From Sva-07 sp964651825 (GTDB lineage: Bacteria; Actinomycetota; Acidimicrobiia; Acidimicrobiales; Ilumatobacteraceae), in assembly GCA_964651825.1 (NCBI GenBank), contig CAZYWK010000001.1, positions 1 to 64,000 on the forward strand: a stretch of DNA of 64,000 nt. The letters run 5' to 3'. Shown here in pieces: positions 8,627-17,501 of this stretch. Each line of letters starts with the position of its first letter. The first letter of the stretch is position 1. A program made the translations under genes and the position numbers. The notes beneath the pieces were generated by a model. That model was not told the origin of the DNA and ran no database searches. It worked only from the letters and a program-made list of their open reading frames with translations.

Positions 8627-9265
8627 TCAGTGGTGCAGGGCGAGTTCGGCGCGCGCCGATGTCGAGACCGTGTGCAGTTGTGCCGCGAGCGACGGCACCG
8701 CCGTGCCCGCTGGTGTCGACGAAGGCCCAGCAGACAGGGCGAGAGCATCGATGGCTCTGTGAAGATCGGCGATCGGGGCACTGAGCCCGGTCAGCACCGA
8801 TCGGCTGGCGGTGTCCGGCGCAGATTGGGTCAACTCCCGGAGAGTGGCTCGCAACGTGGCCAGTCTCGTCGCATCCTGCGGCGCGACAGCGTGCAGCCCA
8901 TCGGGTGTGAGCGCGACCAGATGGCTGCTGAGCTGCTCGACCTCGTCCAGCAGCGAGGTCGTGCGGCTCTGCCATGAGGGCCCAGTCGGCCGGCGGCGGG
9001 CGAAGACGAGGATCGCGCCGACGGCGACGACGATCGCGACGATCACCCAGGGCCACCACGTTGCACCGCTGCCTTCGTCGCTCGGGACCTCGGCGTCGGT
9101 CGGTGTCGTGTCCGTCACCGCAGCCGGTGCGGTCGGCTCGACCGGGTCGGTCGGCGCAGGAGGTTGCTCAATGGGCGCAGACGCCGGTGGTAACGCACCG
9201 ACGTCGGACCCGCACGCACTGAGCAACACGATGATCGATGCCGAACCCAGGAGGCGAAGGCGCAC
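8627..9265 (-). CDS. Membrane-anchored lipoprotein with coiled C-terminal domain
   Basis: 212 aa. The signal peptide ends in the lipobox LLSAC (Cys ~18). A Pro/Thr/Ala-rich linker follows to ~residue 70, then one transmembrane helix (WWPWVIVAIVVAVGAILVFA) followed by RRR. The cytosolic region of about 110 aa is predicted helical. A lipobox plus a downstream TM helix is unusual; the first segment might instead be a signal anchor. The GTG at 9265 is favoured because TACCAT lies 6 nt upstream (leaderless pattern). No family is recognised. Confidence 0.68.
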   Translation of the reverse strand: MRLRLLGSASIIVLLSACGSDVGALPPASAPIEQPPAPTDPVEPTAPAAVTDTTPTDAEVPSDEGSGATWWPWVIVAIVVAVGAILVFARRRPTGPSWQSRTTSLLDEVEQLSSHLVALTPDGLHAVAPQDATRLATLRATLRELTQSAPDTASRSVLTGLSAPIADLHRAIDALALSAGPSSTPAGTAVPSLAAQLHTVSTSARAELALHH

Positions 9266-9271
9266 GCGGGC

Positions 9272-9277
9272 ATGGTA
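9272..9277 (-). promoter_or_regulatory. -10-like TACCAT, 6 nt before GTG 9265
   Basis: The TANNNT box on the - strand is separated from the GTG by GCCCGC. There is no Shine-Dalgarno site. Confidence 0.5.
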
Positions 9278-9498
9278 GTTGAGCAGCCAGTGTCTGAGCG
9301 GCACCGCCCCGAACCGGCTCACCCACTGACGCGCCCGACGTTGTATTCCACGCCGTGGCCAGACCTATATTCGTACTCCATGACACCAGTGCGACCACGC
9401 ACATTGCGGAACTCCACTCGCGAGGTGAGTACGCGGTTGCGTGGCCTGCAACTTTGCGACGTCCGCGAGGTGCCGGCAGTTTTCGCGTTGGTCGTGAC

Positions 9499-10986
9499 GT
9501 GAGCACCATCGAGGTGCCCAACGTGAAGGCGGGTGCAGGGGTGATGGCTGCGGCGTGCGTCTCGACGCTCATCGTCAACGCCAACACCTCGGCGGTCACC
9601 ATCTTGTTGCCTGCAATCGGTGAAGATCTGGACTCGCCGATCAGCACTCTGCAGTGGGCGGTGACCGGATACTCGCTCGTCGGCGCCGCTTGCATCGTCA
9701 CGTCTGGTGCGCTCGGCGACGTGTTCGGCCGCCGCAAGCTCTTCCTGGGAGGGCTGCTGTTGTTCATCGCGTCGTGCGTGTTCATCGCGTTGTCCCAGGG
9801 CGGGACCGCTGTGATCGTCGGCCGCGCGGTGCAGGGGGCCGCCGGGTCCACGCTGTTGGCGAGCGGGCTGAGCCTGCTGACGATTGCCACGAGCGGAGCC
9901 GAGCGGCTGCGGGCCGTGTCGTACTGGGGATCGGCGTCGGCGATCGGCGCGGCGGCCGGACCGCTCGTCGGAGGCCTGCTCGTCGACACACTTGGTTGGC
10001 AGGCTCTGTTCTGGATCGATGCGTCGATCGCGGTCGTGCTCGTTCTGGTCACGCTGCGAACCGTTGCGGAATCGTCCGATCCCTTGCGCAGCCGTTCGAT
10101 CGACTGGACTGGCACCGTTCTGGTCGCCATGGTGTTGGCCCCGTTCATCCTCGGTGTGAGCAAGGGCGCTGATTGGGGCTGGGGATCGTTGTCCACGCTG
10201 GCGTGCTTCGCGGTCTCCGTCGGTTCGATCTTCGCATTCATCGCCGTCGAGAGGAGGGTGGCGGCGCCGCTTGTCGATCTCGATCTGCTGCGGAACAAGA
10301 TGCTGATCGGAGCGACGCTCGGCATTCTCATCGGGGCCGCCACGATCAACGGCTTGATGTTCGTGATGAGCCTGTTCTTCCAGGATCCGGCGACCCTTGG
10401 GATGACGCCACTGCAAGCCGGTCTGGCGACACTTCCTGCAACCGTCGGCATGGTTGCGTTGACCCCGGCAGTTCCGAAACTCGCAGCGAAGTTCGGCACC
10501 CGTTCGGTGATCGGGGTCGGATTCATCCTGATGACGGTGGGCTTCGTCATGCTGTTGGCGACGAAGTCGACTTGGGGGTACGCGATGTTCGTGGTCCCGC
10601 TCGTGCTTGTCGCTTTCGGGATGTGCATGTCGAACAACCCTTGCTCGGCTGTCGCGACGAGTTCTGTCGACGCTGCCCAGGTGGGCTCGGCATCAGGTAT
10701 CTCCAACATGGCTCGCTATGTGGGGGCAGCGGTGATGACCGCGATCGTTGCCGCCTTCTACTCGGTCGTGGCCACGAACAATGTCAATGACGGGGAGGCT
10801 GCCGGAGACGCGTTGGCTGCGGGGTTCCGTGCCGCCACGGTGCCGCTCGTCATCGTGTCGGCGCTCGGCATCGTGCTCGTCTATCTCATCGGGCTTCACC
10901 GGCCGTCCGAACCGACAACTACCGTGGACCTCGCGATCGCCGCAGCAGCACCAGCCCATACCATCCCGCGTCCGGCCACAGTCTGA
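9499..10986 (+). CDS. MFS drug/proton antiporter, DHA2 (14-TM) family
   Basis: 495 aa with about 14 hydrophobic segments. Family landmarks are NTSAVTILLPAIGEDL in TM1, WAVTGYSLVGAACIVTSGALGDVFGRRK (motif A, loop 2-3), GRAVQGAAGSTLLASGL (motif B) and IGAAAGPLVGGLLVD (motif C). DHA2 members export drugs or other hydrophobic compounds using the proton gradient. Start choice is uncertain: GTG 9499 is used because earlier in-frame codons give an Arg-rich stretch unlike the family. A short C-terminal tail ends at 10986. The neighbour across the assembly gap is a lipid kinase. Confidence 0.8.
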   Translation: MSTIEVPNVKAGAGVMAAACVSTLIVNANTSAVTILLPAIGEDLDSPISTLQWAVTGYSLVGAACIVTSGALGDVFGRRKLFLGGLLLFIASCVFIALSQGGTAVIVGRAVQGAAGSTLLASGLSLLTIATSGAERLRAVSYWGSASAIGAAAGPLVGGLLVDTLGWQALFWIDASIAVVLVLVTLRTVAESSDPLRSRSIDWTGTVLVAMVLAPFILGVSKGADWGWGSLSTLACFAVSVGSIFAFIAVERRVAAPLVDLDLLRNKMLIGATLGILIGAATINGLMFVMSLFFQDPATLGMTPLQAGLATLPATVGMVALTPAVPKLAAKFGTRSVIGVGFILMTVGFVMLLATKSTWGYAMFVVPLVLVAFGMCMSNNPCSAVATSSVDAAQVGSASGISNMARYVGAAVMTAIVAAFYSVVATNNVNDGEAAGDALAAGFRAATVPLVIVSALGIVLVYLIGLHRPSEPTTTVDLAIAAAAPAHTIPRPATV

Positions 10987-11018
10987 CGGCGCTCTGCCGC
11001 CCACTCGATTCGCAGAAT

Positions 11019-11351
11019 TTGGGAGCCGATGACGACGAAGTCCGACATCATGCTGGTCGAAGANNNNNNNNNNNNNNNNNNNNNNNNNNNNNNNNNNNNN
11101 NNNNNNNNNNNNNNNNNNNNNNNNNNNNNNNNNNNNNNNNNNNNNNNNNNNNNNNNNNNNNNNATGCTGGTCGAAGAGTGCTGGCTGAACCCGAGGTGAC
11201 GGATTCTCCCGCGCTGATCGGGCTGCCCCGGCACATTCCCGGGATCGGTGGGTTGCGAACCGACGAACGCTCGTGTCTGCGGTGTGCTCCGATCGCCGGT
11301 CTCGTGCTCGCATTGGCCGCGATCGACGCGGACTCCGGGAGCTCTGAATGA
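11019..11351 (+). CDS. Possible small protein interrupted by the gap, coupled to the lipid kinase
   Basis: A frame opening at TTG 11019 enters the gap and re-emerges in the same frame when the 14-bp overlap is merged. It then continues through EVTDSPALIGLPRHIPGI and ends with a TGA that overlaps the lipid-kinase ATG (ATGA). The merged product would be about 72 aa with two Cys (SCLRC). The coupling to the kinase argues for a real gene. Start, length and function are unknown, and no family is recognised. Confidence 0.35.
   Translation: MGADDDEVRHHAGRRXXXXXXXXXXXXXXXXXXXXXXXXXXXXXXXXXXAGRRVLAEPEVTDSPALIGLPRHIPGIGGLRTDERSCLRCAPIAGLVLALAAIDADSGSSE
11064..11163. other. Assembly gap (100 N), probably a closed overlap
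   Basis: Exactly 100 N, the usual placeholder for unknown length. The 14 bases on its left (ATGCTGGTCGAAGA) recur immediately on its right. If the two ends are merged over this overlap, no sequence is missing and one reading frame runs through. The surrounding 10987-11347 interval holds only the possible small gene listed next. Confidence 0.9.
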
Positions 11352-12616
11352 CCTCGACCCGCCAGACCTCACGTCGGGTCGCTGCCGTCACTGCCCTCGT
11401 GCTCTTCGTCGTTGCCGGGATTGCGGTGATCAGCGCCCTGCGTAGCTTTCCGCGTGGCCTGATCGCGGCCACGTTGCTGGTGCTGGCGTTCGTCGCCGGA
11501 TGGGAGTCGATCAGGCGACGAGGCGTCGGGCGCGCGTTGATGGGAGTGGTCGCGGTGCTGCTGCTCGCCAGCACCATTGTGGCGGTTGCGCTCGGCGGCA
11601 TTCTGTTGGAGGTCGTGGTGCTCGCCGTCGTCTTGTTCCTCGCGTCGATCGCGACTCGGGCAGCGTTTCGAATCCACGTCCAGTTGCCGACCGCCGTTCC
11701 TCCTGCGCACCCCGTGGTCATCTGGAACCCGAAGTCCGGAGGCGGGAAGGCGGCGGCGGCACACCTCGACGCCGAGGCCCGCGCTCGCGGCATCGAGCCG
11801 ATCCAGCTGAACCCTGGCGACGATCTCTTTCAACTGGCACGCGATGCCGTCGATCGCGGTGCCGACGCACTCGCTGCCGCGGGCGGAGACGGCACGCAGG
11901 CGATCATCGCCACGATCGCCGCAGAACTGGATCTGCCGTTCGCGTGCATCCCGGCCGGTACGCGCAATCATTTCGCCCTCGATCTCGGCGTCGATCGCAA
12001 CGATGTCGTCGGCGCTCTCGATGCGTTCGTCAACGGTGGCGAACGTCGCGTCGATCTGGCCGAGGTGAACGGTCGGGTGTTCGTCAACAACGTGTCACTC
12101 GGGTTGTACGCCGACGCCGTGCAACGGGAGGGGTATCGCGACGCGAAGCTCCACACGGTGCTCGACACCGTGCCCGAATTCGGCGGTTCGCGGCCATCGG
12201 CCGGGACTGACCTGCGGTTCGAGCGCTCTGGTGACGAGCCGGCCGGGCACGCGATCGTCGTGATGGTGTCCAACAACTCGTATCGGCTGGGCAATCTGAT
12301 CGGGTCGGGGACGCGCCCACGCATCGACGATGGCCGTCTCGGACTCGCGGTGTTGGAGTCACCATCGGACGGATACCGCCCGCGACTCCGGCAGTGGGAT
12401 GCTCCCACGTTCGAGGTCGACTCGGATGGCCCGTTGCCGGCCGGGGTCGACGGCGAAGCACTCGTGATCGACCCTCCGCTCCGGTTCACCATCCGGCCAG
12501 GTGCACTGCGTGTCCGAATCGCACCGCATCACCCGGGAGCGTCTCCGGCGGCGGCGATGCCGGACAACTTCGCCGACGCCATGCTGCGGCTCATTCGCAT
12601 CGCCCGTCGAGGATGA
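11348..12616 (+). CDS. Diacylglycerol/lipid kinase family protein with N-terminal membrane domain
   Basis: 422 aa. About three or four TM segments occupy residues 8-110. A DAGK catalytic domain follows: NPKSGGGK (~residue 130), the nucleotide motif AAGGDGTQ (~180) and PAGTRNHFALDLG (~205). The family phosphorylates diacylglycerol, sphingoid or other lipids with ATP. The TM fusion tethers it to the membrane. A PAP2-type phosphatase gene lies convergently 37 nt downstream, the opposite reaction type. The ATG overlaps the stop of the small upstream frame. Confidence 0.85.
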   Translation: MTSTRQTSRRVAAVTALVLFVVAGIAVISALRSFPRGLIAATLLVLAFVAGWESIRRRGVGRALMGVVAVLLLASTIVAVALGGILLEVVVLAVVLFLASIATRAAFRIHVQLPTAVPPAHPVVIWNPKSGGGKAAAAHLDAEARARGIEPIQLNPGDDLFQLARDAVDRGADALAAAGGDGTQAIIATIAAELDLPFACIPAGTRNHFALDLGVDRNDVVGALDAFVNGGERRVDLAEVNGRVFVNNVSLGLYADAVQREGYRDAKLHTVLDTVPEFGGSRPSAGTDLRFERSGDEPAGHAIVVMVSNNSYRLGNLIGSGTRPRIDDGRLGLAVLESPSDGYRPRLRQWDAPTFEVDSDGPLPAGVDGEALVIDPPLRFTIRPGALRVRIAPHHPGASPAAAMPDNFADAMLRLIRIARRG

Positions 12617-12652
12617 CTCAGACCCGTCGACACGCGAGCCAGGTCGTCGTGC

Positions 12653-13252
12653 TCAGCGAACGAGTACCGCGACGATGCCACCGACGATGAGACCGGTGCC
12701 GAGCCCGGCGGTCACGTCGAGCGGGTTGTGGGCACCCACGAACACGCGACCGAACATCACCAGCAACGTCAGCAACACGGGTATCCACCACCACCCGACC
12801 GGGATCGCCGGAGCGACGACCGTGGCGATCGCCGCGACGAGGATGACGTGGCCCGAGGGAAAGCTGGCGCCCGAACTCGGCACGTCGGCGCCGCGGAGGA
12901 TCGCTCCTTGCTGGCTGGTGCCCGGGCGCTGGCGGATCGCGAGGTAGTCGGCCATCTCGCGGCGGACCAGCTTCTCGACGACGAGCTTGCTCACCGTCGC
13001 CATGACGACGCCCGCCGCGACCCACCAGTCGCCCACCGCCCACGCGACGGCGAGTCCCACCAGCGTTCCGACGACGAGGTTGCCCAGCTGCATCGGCAGC
13101 CAGAGCAGCCAGTAGAGCCAGTTCGGTAGGCCGTTCACGGCATGGAAGACGCGGGCCTCGACGGGGCTGATCGCCGGGCGGCGAGCCTCGTTGACCGACG
13201 CCGCGAGGATCGCGAAGCCGACCGCCGCGACGGCGAGCCACCAGAGGTTCAT
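12653..13252 (-). CDS. PAP2-family membrane phosphatase
   Basis: 199 aa with five to six TM helices. The three PAP2 phosphatase motifs are present: KLVRREMADYLAIRQRPG (KX6RP-like, ~90-105), SFPSGH (~128) and GRVFVGAHNPLDVTAG (~165-180), giving the catalytic His pair and Asp. Likely substrates are phosphatidate or prenyl diphosphates. Its ATG overlaps the stop of the upstream kinase-like gene (ATGA), so the two are co-translated. In some actinobacterial proteins related PAP2-like, kinase-like and UPF0104 regions occur in one chain; here the first two are separate. Confidence 0.85.
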   Translation of the reverse strand: MNLWWLAVAAVGFAILAASVNEARRPAISPVEARVFHAVNGLPNWLYWLLWLPMQLGNLVVGTLVGLAVAWAVGDWWVAAGVVMATVSKLVVEKLVRREMADYLAIRQRPGTSQQGAILRGADVPSSGASFPSGHVILVAAIATVVAPAIPVGWWWIPVLLTLLVMFGRVFVGAHNPLDVTAGLGTGLIVGGIVAVLVR

Positions 13253-14652
13253 GTGCTGAGCCGCCGACGCAGATCGTCGAGCAGGCCTGCCTGCTGCTTC
13301 ATCGCCGCACGGGTCGCGCCGCTGAGCGCCCAGGGCCGCAGCCGGTCGACCGCTCGGGTCAGCGTGGCGCGGTCGACGGTCGCCAGCGCCGGCGCCACGG
13401 CGCGTTCAGCGCCCACGTACACGCTCGACGAGCAGACGAGCTCGGCAACGTCGTTGGCCAGCAGCAGCTCCGACGCGGCCATCTCGCTGAAGCCGAAGTC
13501 GATGATCCACACCGCGGCGTCGTCGTCGAGGAACAGGTTCGCGAGGCGCAGGTCGCGGTGCGCGATGCCGTGCCGGCGCAGGTCGGCGATCGCCTGCCAG
13601 ACCGCCAGGAGCACGTCGTCGGTGACCTCGCTCGGGTCGCGCTGGTCCAACGACTTGCCCGCAACTGCGTCGTAGGCGAGCACCAACGACTCGGGCTCGA
13701 CCACCGCCAGCGTTCGCAGACGAGGTGTCCGGATACCGAGGTCTCGTGCCGCGAGCGCCAGGAGCGCCTCGTGTTCGACCGCACGACGCAGCGACGAGAA
13801 CGGGCGCTCGTCACCGAGGTCCCGGCGTTGCAGCTTGCGGTAGATCCGGAACATGAGGTCGGCGCTGCGCTCGTCCCGGCCGAGCACCTTGACGAACAGT
13901 CGACCGCCGTCGGGCGTCACGGCGAAGTAGGGCGTCGAGCCGCGGGCGTCGACGCTCGCCGGTGTGATCTCAGCGACCGCAAGCCCGACTTCCGCCAGGC
14001 CAGCGGCGATCGACTCGGCGCCTGCCCGGCGGGCGGGCGCACCGACTGCCACCAGTGCTGCGGCGCCGGCGAACCACCCGACGAGCACTGCCTGCACCGA
14101 CGCGAACGACATCGCCGACGTGAGGTCGCGCACCAGTGCGAGCCCGATCACTGCGATCCAACCGACGTGCCGCCAGCGCCGGCTCAGCCAGGGCGCTCCT
14201 GCGGTCAACGCCGCCGCGAACACACCGAGGCCGACGACCGACGGGAACCCTCCAGACGTCAGCCAACCGAGGTCGGTGGGGGAGATGACGACTGCACCCT
14301 CGTCGAGATCGACGAGGTCGTCGAGCAGCGCGATCGCCACCGCCGCGAACGCGCCGCCGAGCAACATCGCGATCGTCGCCCCCCAGCGTTCACGCACGGC
14401 TGTCCAGAGCAGCCCGCCGACCAGCACAGCGATCGAGAGGAGGCGAGTGCCGGCGACCACCACCGTCAGCAGCCAGTCGGGGACGGCAGCGAGGCCCGCG
14501 AGGACGTCGGAGGCGAACACGGCGAGCGTGCCACCGAAGATCCACGCCAGGAACAAGACCACCAGCACGGCTACGGCCGCGACGATCAGGCGGAGGATGT
14601 CAGCCGGTGACCTGACCCGCGGGGCGGCCTCGGACGGTGGCGCCTCTGACAT
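13249..14652 (-). CDS. Membrane protein with C-terminal atypical kinase domain
   Basis: 467 aa. The N-terminal ~190 residues contain about six TM helices. The C-terminal ~250 residues form a RIO/LPS-kinase-like domain with LFVKVLGRD (Lys strand), IAHRDLRLANLFLDDD (catalytic loop) and WIIDFGF (DFG-type metal motif), so an active phosphotransferase is plausible. The start is MSEAPP at 14652; an ATG at 14688 would overlap the SulP stop region. The gene is followed by the coupled PAP2 gene and preceded by SulP. The kinase target is unknown; it may act on a membrane lipid or sugar. Confidence 0.78.
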   Translation of the reverse strand: MSEAPPSEAAPRVRSPADILRLIVAAVAVLVVLFLAWIFGGTLAVFASDVLAGLAAVPDWLLTVVVAGTRLLSIAVLVGGLLWTAVRERWGATIAMLLGGAFAAVAIALLDDLVDLDEGAVVISPTDLGWLTSGGFPSVVGLGVFAAALTAGAPWLSRRWRHVGWIAVIGLALVRDLTSAMSFASVQAVLVGWFAGAAALVAVGAPARRAGAESIAAGLAEVGLAVAEITPASVDARGSTPYFAVTPDGGRLFVKVLGRDERSADLMFRIYRKLQRRDLGDERPFSSLRRAVEHEALLALAARDLGIRTPRLRTLAVVEPESLVLAYDAVAGKSLDQRDPSEVTDDVLLAVWQAIADLRRHGIAHRDLRLANLFLDDDAAVWIIDFGFSEMAASELLLANDVAELVCSSSVYVGAERAVAPALATVDRATLTRAVDRLRPWALSGATRAAMKQQAGLLDDLRRRLST

Positions 14653-14678
14653 CGCGTCATCATGACGCGTCGGACTGG

Positions 14679-16349
14679 TCAACTCCATGTCGGGTCGATG
14701 TCGTCGAGGGCTTCTTCGATGGTCGCGTAGAAGTGGTCACGATCGAGGGTGGTGAGCAGCCCGTAGTCCTGGACGAGGTCGCGCAGGCGCGTGCGGAGCT
14801 CGACGAAGGCGAGATGAACGCCCTGGGCGTTGAGCTCGTTGTCGAGCCGCTCGAGCATGCCGGCAGCAGTGACATCGATGTCGGTGATGGCCTCGCACTG
14901 CAGGATCACCCAGGCCGACCGGCGCTGCTGCACGAGCTCGCGCACCTGGTCGGCGAAGATGCCGGCGTTGGCGAAGAACAACGGGGCCTCCCAGCGGAAC
15001 ACGACCACGTCCGGGTGCTCAGCGAAGTCCTCGCGGCCCTGGTCGCTGTGCCAGCCGTCGTGGCCGGACGTCCGACCGAGCACTTCCCCGTGCGGCCACC
15101 AGTTGCGCTTGAAGAACAGCAGGATCGACAGCACGATCGCGACGACGATGCCTTCGAGCACCCCGAGGAAGACGACGCCGGCGCTGGCGACGAGCGAGAG
15201 CACCACGGCGCCCCGTCGGACCGCCCACACGCGGGTGAGCAGGGCGATGTCGACGAGGGAGAGTGCTGCAGCGATCACCACCGCGGCCAGCGCCGAGTTC
15301 GGCAGATCGGCAAGGAGATCGTTGAAGAAGGCGAGCAGCAGCACCACGACACCGGCGCCGACGACACCGGCGAGCTGGCTCCTGGCACCCGCCTGCTCGG
15401 CGACCGCTGTGCGCGAGCTGCTGGCCGAGACGGCGAACCCGCGGAAGAATCCGGCGATGACGTTCGCGGTACCGATGCCGATCATCTCCTGGTTCGGTTT
15501 GACCTGCTCGCCGCGGCGGGTGTTGAACGACGTCGACAGCGCGATCGTGTCGGTGAGTGAGACGAGGGTGATGCCGACCGCGGCGACGAGTAGCGGCAGG
15601 ACGTCATCGATCTCGGTCCACGGCACCGCCGGCGTGGGCAGCCCCGCCGGGAGGGTGCCGACCGTGGCGAGGTCGAGGTCGAAAACGGCGGTCACGACGG
15701 TGGCGCCGACCACCGCTACCAGCACGGCAGGGATCGCGCGGGTGATGCGCGGGAGCACGAGGAGCACCGCGAGCGTGACGACGCCGATGCCCAGCGCCGT
15801 CGCGTCGCGCTGGTCGAAGTTCGTCACGAACTCGCGGACCTCACCCCTGAACGTGTCGGCATCGGTGGAGAATCCGCTGAGCTTGGGCAGCTGCCCGACG
15901 ATGATCACGACCGCCAGCCCGTTCATGTAGCCGACCTGCACCTCGCTGGAGAGCAGGTCGGCGACGAATCCGAGCTTGCGGACACCGAGCCCGACCTCGA
16001 CGAGCCCGACGAGGATCGCCAGCATCCCGGCCAGGGCGATGGCGGTGGCCGGGTCGTCGCCGACCACGACGAGCGGGGTGACCGCGGCGAAGATCAGCGG
16101 ACCGAGCGAGGAGTCGGGGCCGAGCACCAGGATCTTCGACGGCCCCATCACGGCATAACCGACGAGGCAGGCGATCGTCGTGTACAGACCGTTCACCGGT
16201 GGCAGACCGGCGAGCTCCGCATAGGCCATGCCCTGCGGGACCAGGATCGCGGCGAGCACGACCCCTGCCAGGAGGTCGGAGCGCAGCCATCGTCGCTCGT
16301 AGGAGCGCATCGACGCGAGGCCGGGAACGTAGCGATCGAGCGCTGTCAT
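14679..16349 (-). CDS. SulP-family anion transporter with STAS domain
   Basis: 556 aa. A SulP core of ~11-14 TM helices starts with LAGVVLAAILVPQGMAYAELAG and includes GPDSSLGPLIFAAV. A C-terminal STAS domain (from ~residue 430) contains VILQCEAITDIDVTAAGMLE. SulP proteins carry sulfate, bicarbonate or other anions. The start MTALDRYVPG at 16349 is the natural family N-terminus; the frame remains open farther upstream but runs through the next gene. It lies between the SHOCT gene and the kinase-like gene, all leftward. Confidence 0.88.
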   Translation of the reverse strand: MTALDRYVPGLASMRSYERRWLRSDLLAGVVLAAILVPQGMAYAELAGLPPVNGLYTTIACLVGYAVMGPSKILVLGPDSSLGPLIFAAVTPLVVVGDDPATAIALAGMLAILVGLVEVGLGVRKLGFVADLLSSEVQVGYMNGLAVVIIVGQLPKLSGFSTDADTFRGEVREFVTNFDQRDATALGIGVVTLAVLLVLPRITRAIPAVLVAVVGATVVTAVFDLDLATVGTLPAGLPTPAVPWTEIDDVLPLLVAAVGITLVSLTDTIALSTSFNTRRGEQVKPNQEMIGIGTANVIAGFFRGFAVSASSSRTAVAEQAGARSQLAGVVGAGVVVLLLAFFNDLLADLPNSALAAVVIAAALSLVDIALLTRVWAVRRGAVVLSLVASAGVVFLGVLEGIVVAIVLSILLFFKRNWWPHGEVLGRTSGHDGWHSDQGREDFAEHPDVVVFRWEAPLFFANAGIFADQVRELVQQRRSAWVILQCEAITDIDVTAAGMLERLDNELNAQGVHLAFVELRTRLRDLVQDYGLLTTLDRDHFYATIEEALDDIDPTWS

Positions 16350-16378
16350 CTGTCGCGGGCGCGAGGCGGCCCGGTGAC

Positions 16379-16774
16379 CTATGCGCCCAGTGTCTTGGCT
16401 TTGGCCTGCTGGAACTCGGCCTCGTCGATGACTCCTCGATCCCGCAGCTCGACGAGGCGGGCGAGCTCGTCGGCGGTGTTCGGCGCCCCGGTGACGTTCT
16501 GGATGTACTGCCGGGTCGCCGCATCCTGGGCTCGGGCCTGTTCGATGGCGTGTTCCTGCATCTTGTGGCCACGAGCGATCAGGTAGACGAAGACGCCGAG
16601 GTAGGGGAGAACGATCACGAAGATCGTCCACAGCGCCTTGCCCCAACCGGACAGGTCGGCGCTGCGGAAGATGTCGCCGAACACCACGATCAGCAACCAG
16701 ATCCAGATGAAGAACAAGAAGAACCACACCATCGACCAGAAGACCTGGCCGGTACCGAACGCCGCAATCATCAA
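16379..16774 (-). CDS. PLDc_N-like two-helix membrane protein with SHOCT domain
   Basis: 131 aa. Two TM helices (residues ~8-35 and ~48-68) form a PLDc_N-type membrane module, followed by a charged linker. A C-terminal SHOCT motif (ELARLVELRDRGVIDEAEFQQAKAKTL) completes it. SHOCT segments are short oligomerisation helices of unknown specific partner. A purine-rich AAGGGGAA precedes the start. Upstream, a palindrome (16865-16896) covers the -35 region of a candidate promoter. A second SHOCT protein lies at 21011. Confidence 0.84.
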   Translation of the reverse strand: MMIAAFGTGQVFWSMVWFFLFFIWIWLLIVVFGDIFRSADLSGWGKALWTIFVIVLPYLGVFVYLIARGHKMQEHAIEQARAQDAATRQYIQNVTGAPNTADELARLVELRDRGVIDEAEFQQAKAKTLGA

Positions 16775-16841
16775 CCGTTCCCCTTTTTTGTGTCGGACTG
16801 AGCGCGGCCGATGCCACGCCGACGCTCCATGCGCCGGCCTG

Positions 16842-16847
16842 AGCCTA
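16842..16847 (-). promoter_or_regulatory. -10 TAGGCT with -35 TTCGAC in palindrome 1
   Basis: On the - strand TTCGAC (16870-16865) and TAGGCT (16847-16842) are spaced 17 nt apart. This gives a reasonable promoter for the SHOCT-SulP-kinase-PAP2 run. Confidence 0.5.
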
Positions 16848-16864
16848 GAGAACCTGCGGGCCGA

Positions 16865-16896
16865 GTCGAAACCACACCGGTCGGGGTGGTTTCGAC
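16865..16896. promoter_or_regulatory. Palindromic operator-like site 1
   Basis: Two 14-bp arms, GTCGAAACCACACC and GGGGTGGTTTCGAC, pair with one mismatch around GGTC. The arm nearest the SHOCT gene contains its -35. A closely related site lies at 17502-17533. The site falls in a 205-nt gap with no genes. Confidence 0.6.
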
Positions 16897-16979
16897 GGGT
16901 GTGGATCGAGGTGACAGGCGGCCCTCATCGGCTCGACGGTGAACGCCATCATCATGGTGGTGAGCTCCAACACGACCGG

Positions 16980-17447
16980 TCACCCCTCGCGATCGCTGAC
17001 TTCGGCAAGGGCGCGCTCGACGCGATACGGCGAGATGCGTTCACCCGCCACGATCCGTCCACCGACCGACCGCGCCGCCGTGGCGAGGTTCGAGGCCCAG
17101 CGGTCCTCGGTGACGAGCACGAAGCCAGCGCTGCCCGGTGGTAGGACGAGGGCGGCGAGGCGGATGTCGTGCTCCGACAGCAACCGCCCGTGGACGAACG
17201 CCAACGACGCGTTGCTGCCGAGGTCGACGAGCCCGTCGACGGGCACTTCGTGAACCACCCCGAGATCATCCACGGTGACCGCGGCGAGGTCGAGCACGCG
17301 GATGCTGGAGTCCGACGTGAGCTCGTCGAGGGCGGGACCGATGGAGGTCAGCGACGCGCGGTCGGCGACCTGGATCACCAGATACGCGACGAGGTCGGAC
17401 ATCACCCGGTCGGGCATCACCTCGTCGTCACCGTCGTCTCGTCGCAT
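16980..17447 (-). CDS. DUF6325-like small protein (paralogue of 20560)
   Basis: 155 aa soluble protein. The core runs from MSDLVAYLVIQVADR through SIRVLDLAAVTVDDLG to the C-terminal RISPYRVERALAEV. It shares layout with the protein at 20560-20994: an opening beta strand, IRVLDxxxV, an Asp-rich stretch, FVLVTEDRWASNLATAARSVGG versus LLIVYENLWSLPFAVAAREAGG, then GRIVAGERIS versus GQLVARGHVS. Such DUF1269/DUF6325-type proteins are common beside P-type ATPases and stress proteins; their function is unknown. The start is ATG 17447; later ATGs at 17417 and 17402 remain possible. Confidence 0.75.
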   Translation of the reverse strand: MRRDDGDDEVMPDRVMSDLVAYLVIQVADRASLTSIGPALDELTSDSSIRVLDLAAVTVDDLGVVHEVPVDGLVDLGSNASLAFVHGRLLSEHDIRLAALVLPPGSAGFVLVTEDRWASNLATAARSVGGRIVAGERISPYRVERALAEVSDREG

Positions 17448-17501
17448 GATGCACCCCAGATCGCCAAAGCTGTCGGAGTGATCCTTCGCTGTTCGGACGG
17501 A

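Noticed and set aside
11029..11200. 18-aa peptide from ATG 11029 if the gap is merged
   Set aside because: It has a fair GGGAG site, but it competes with the overlapping frame whose stop is coupled to the lipid kinase, and no peptide family fits.
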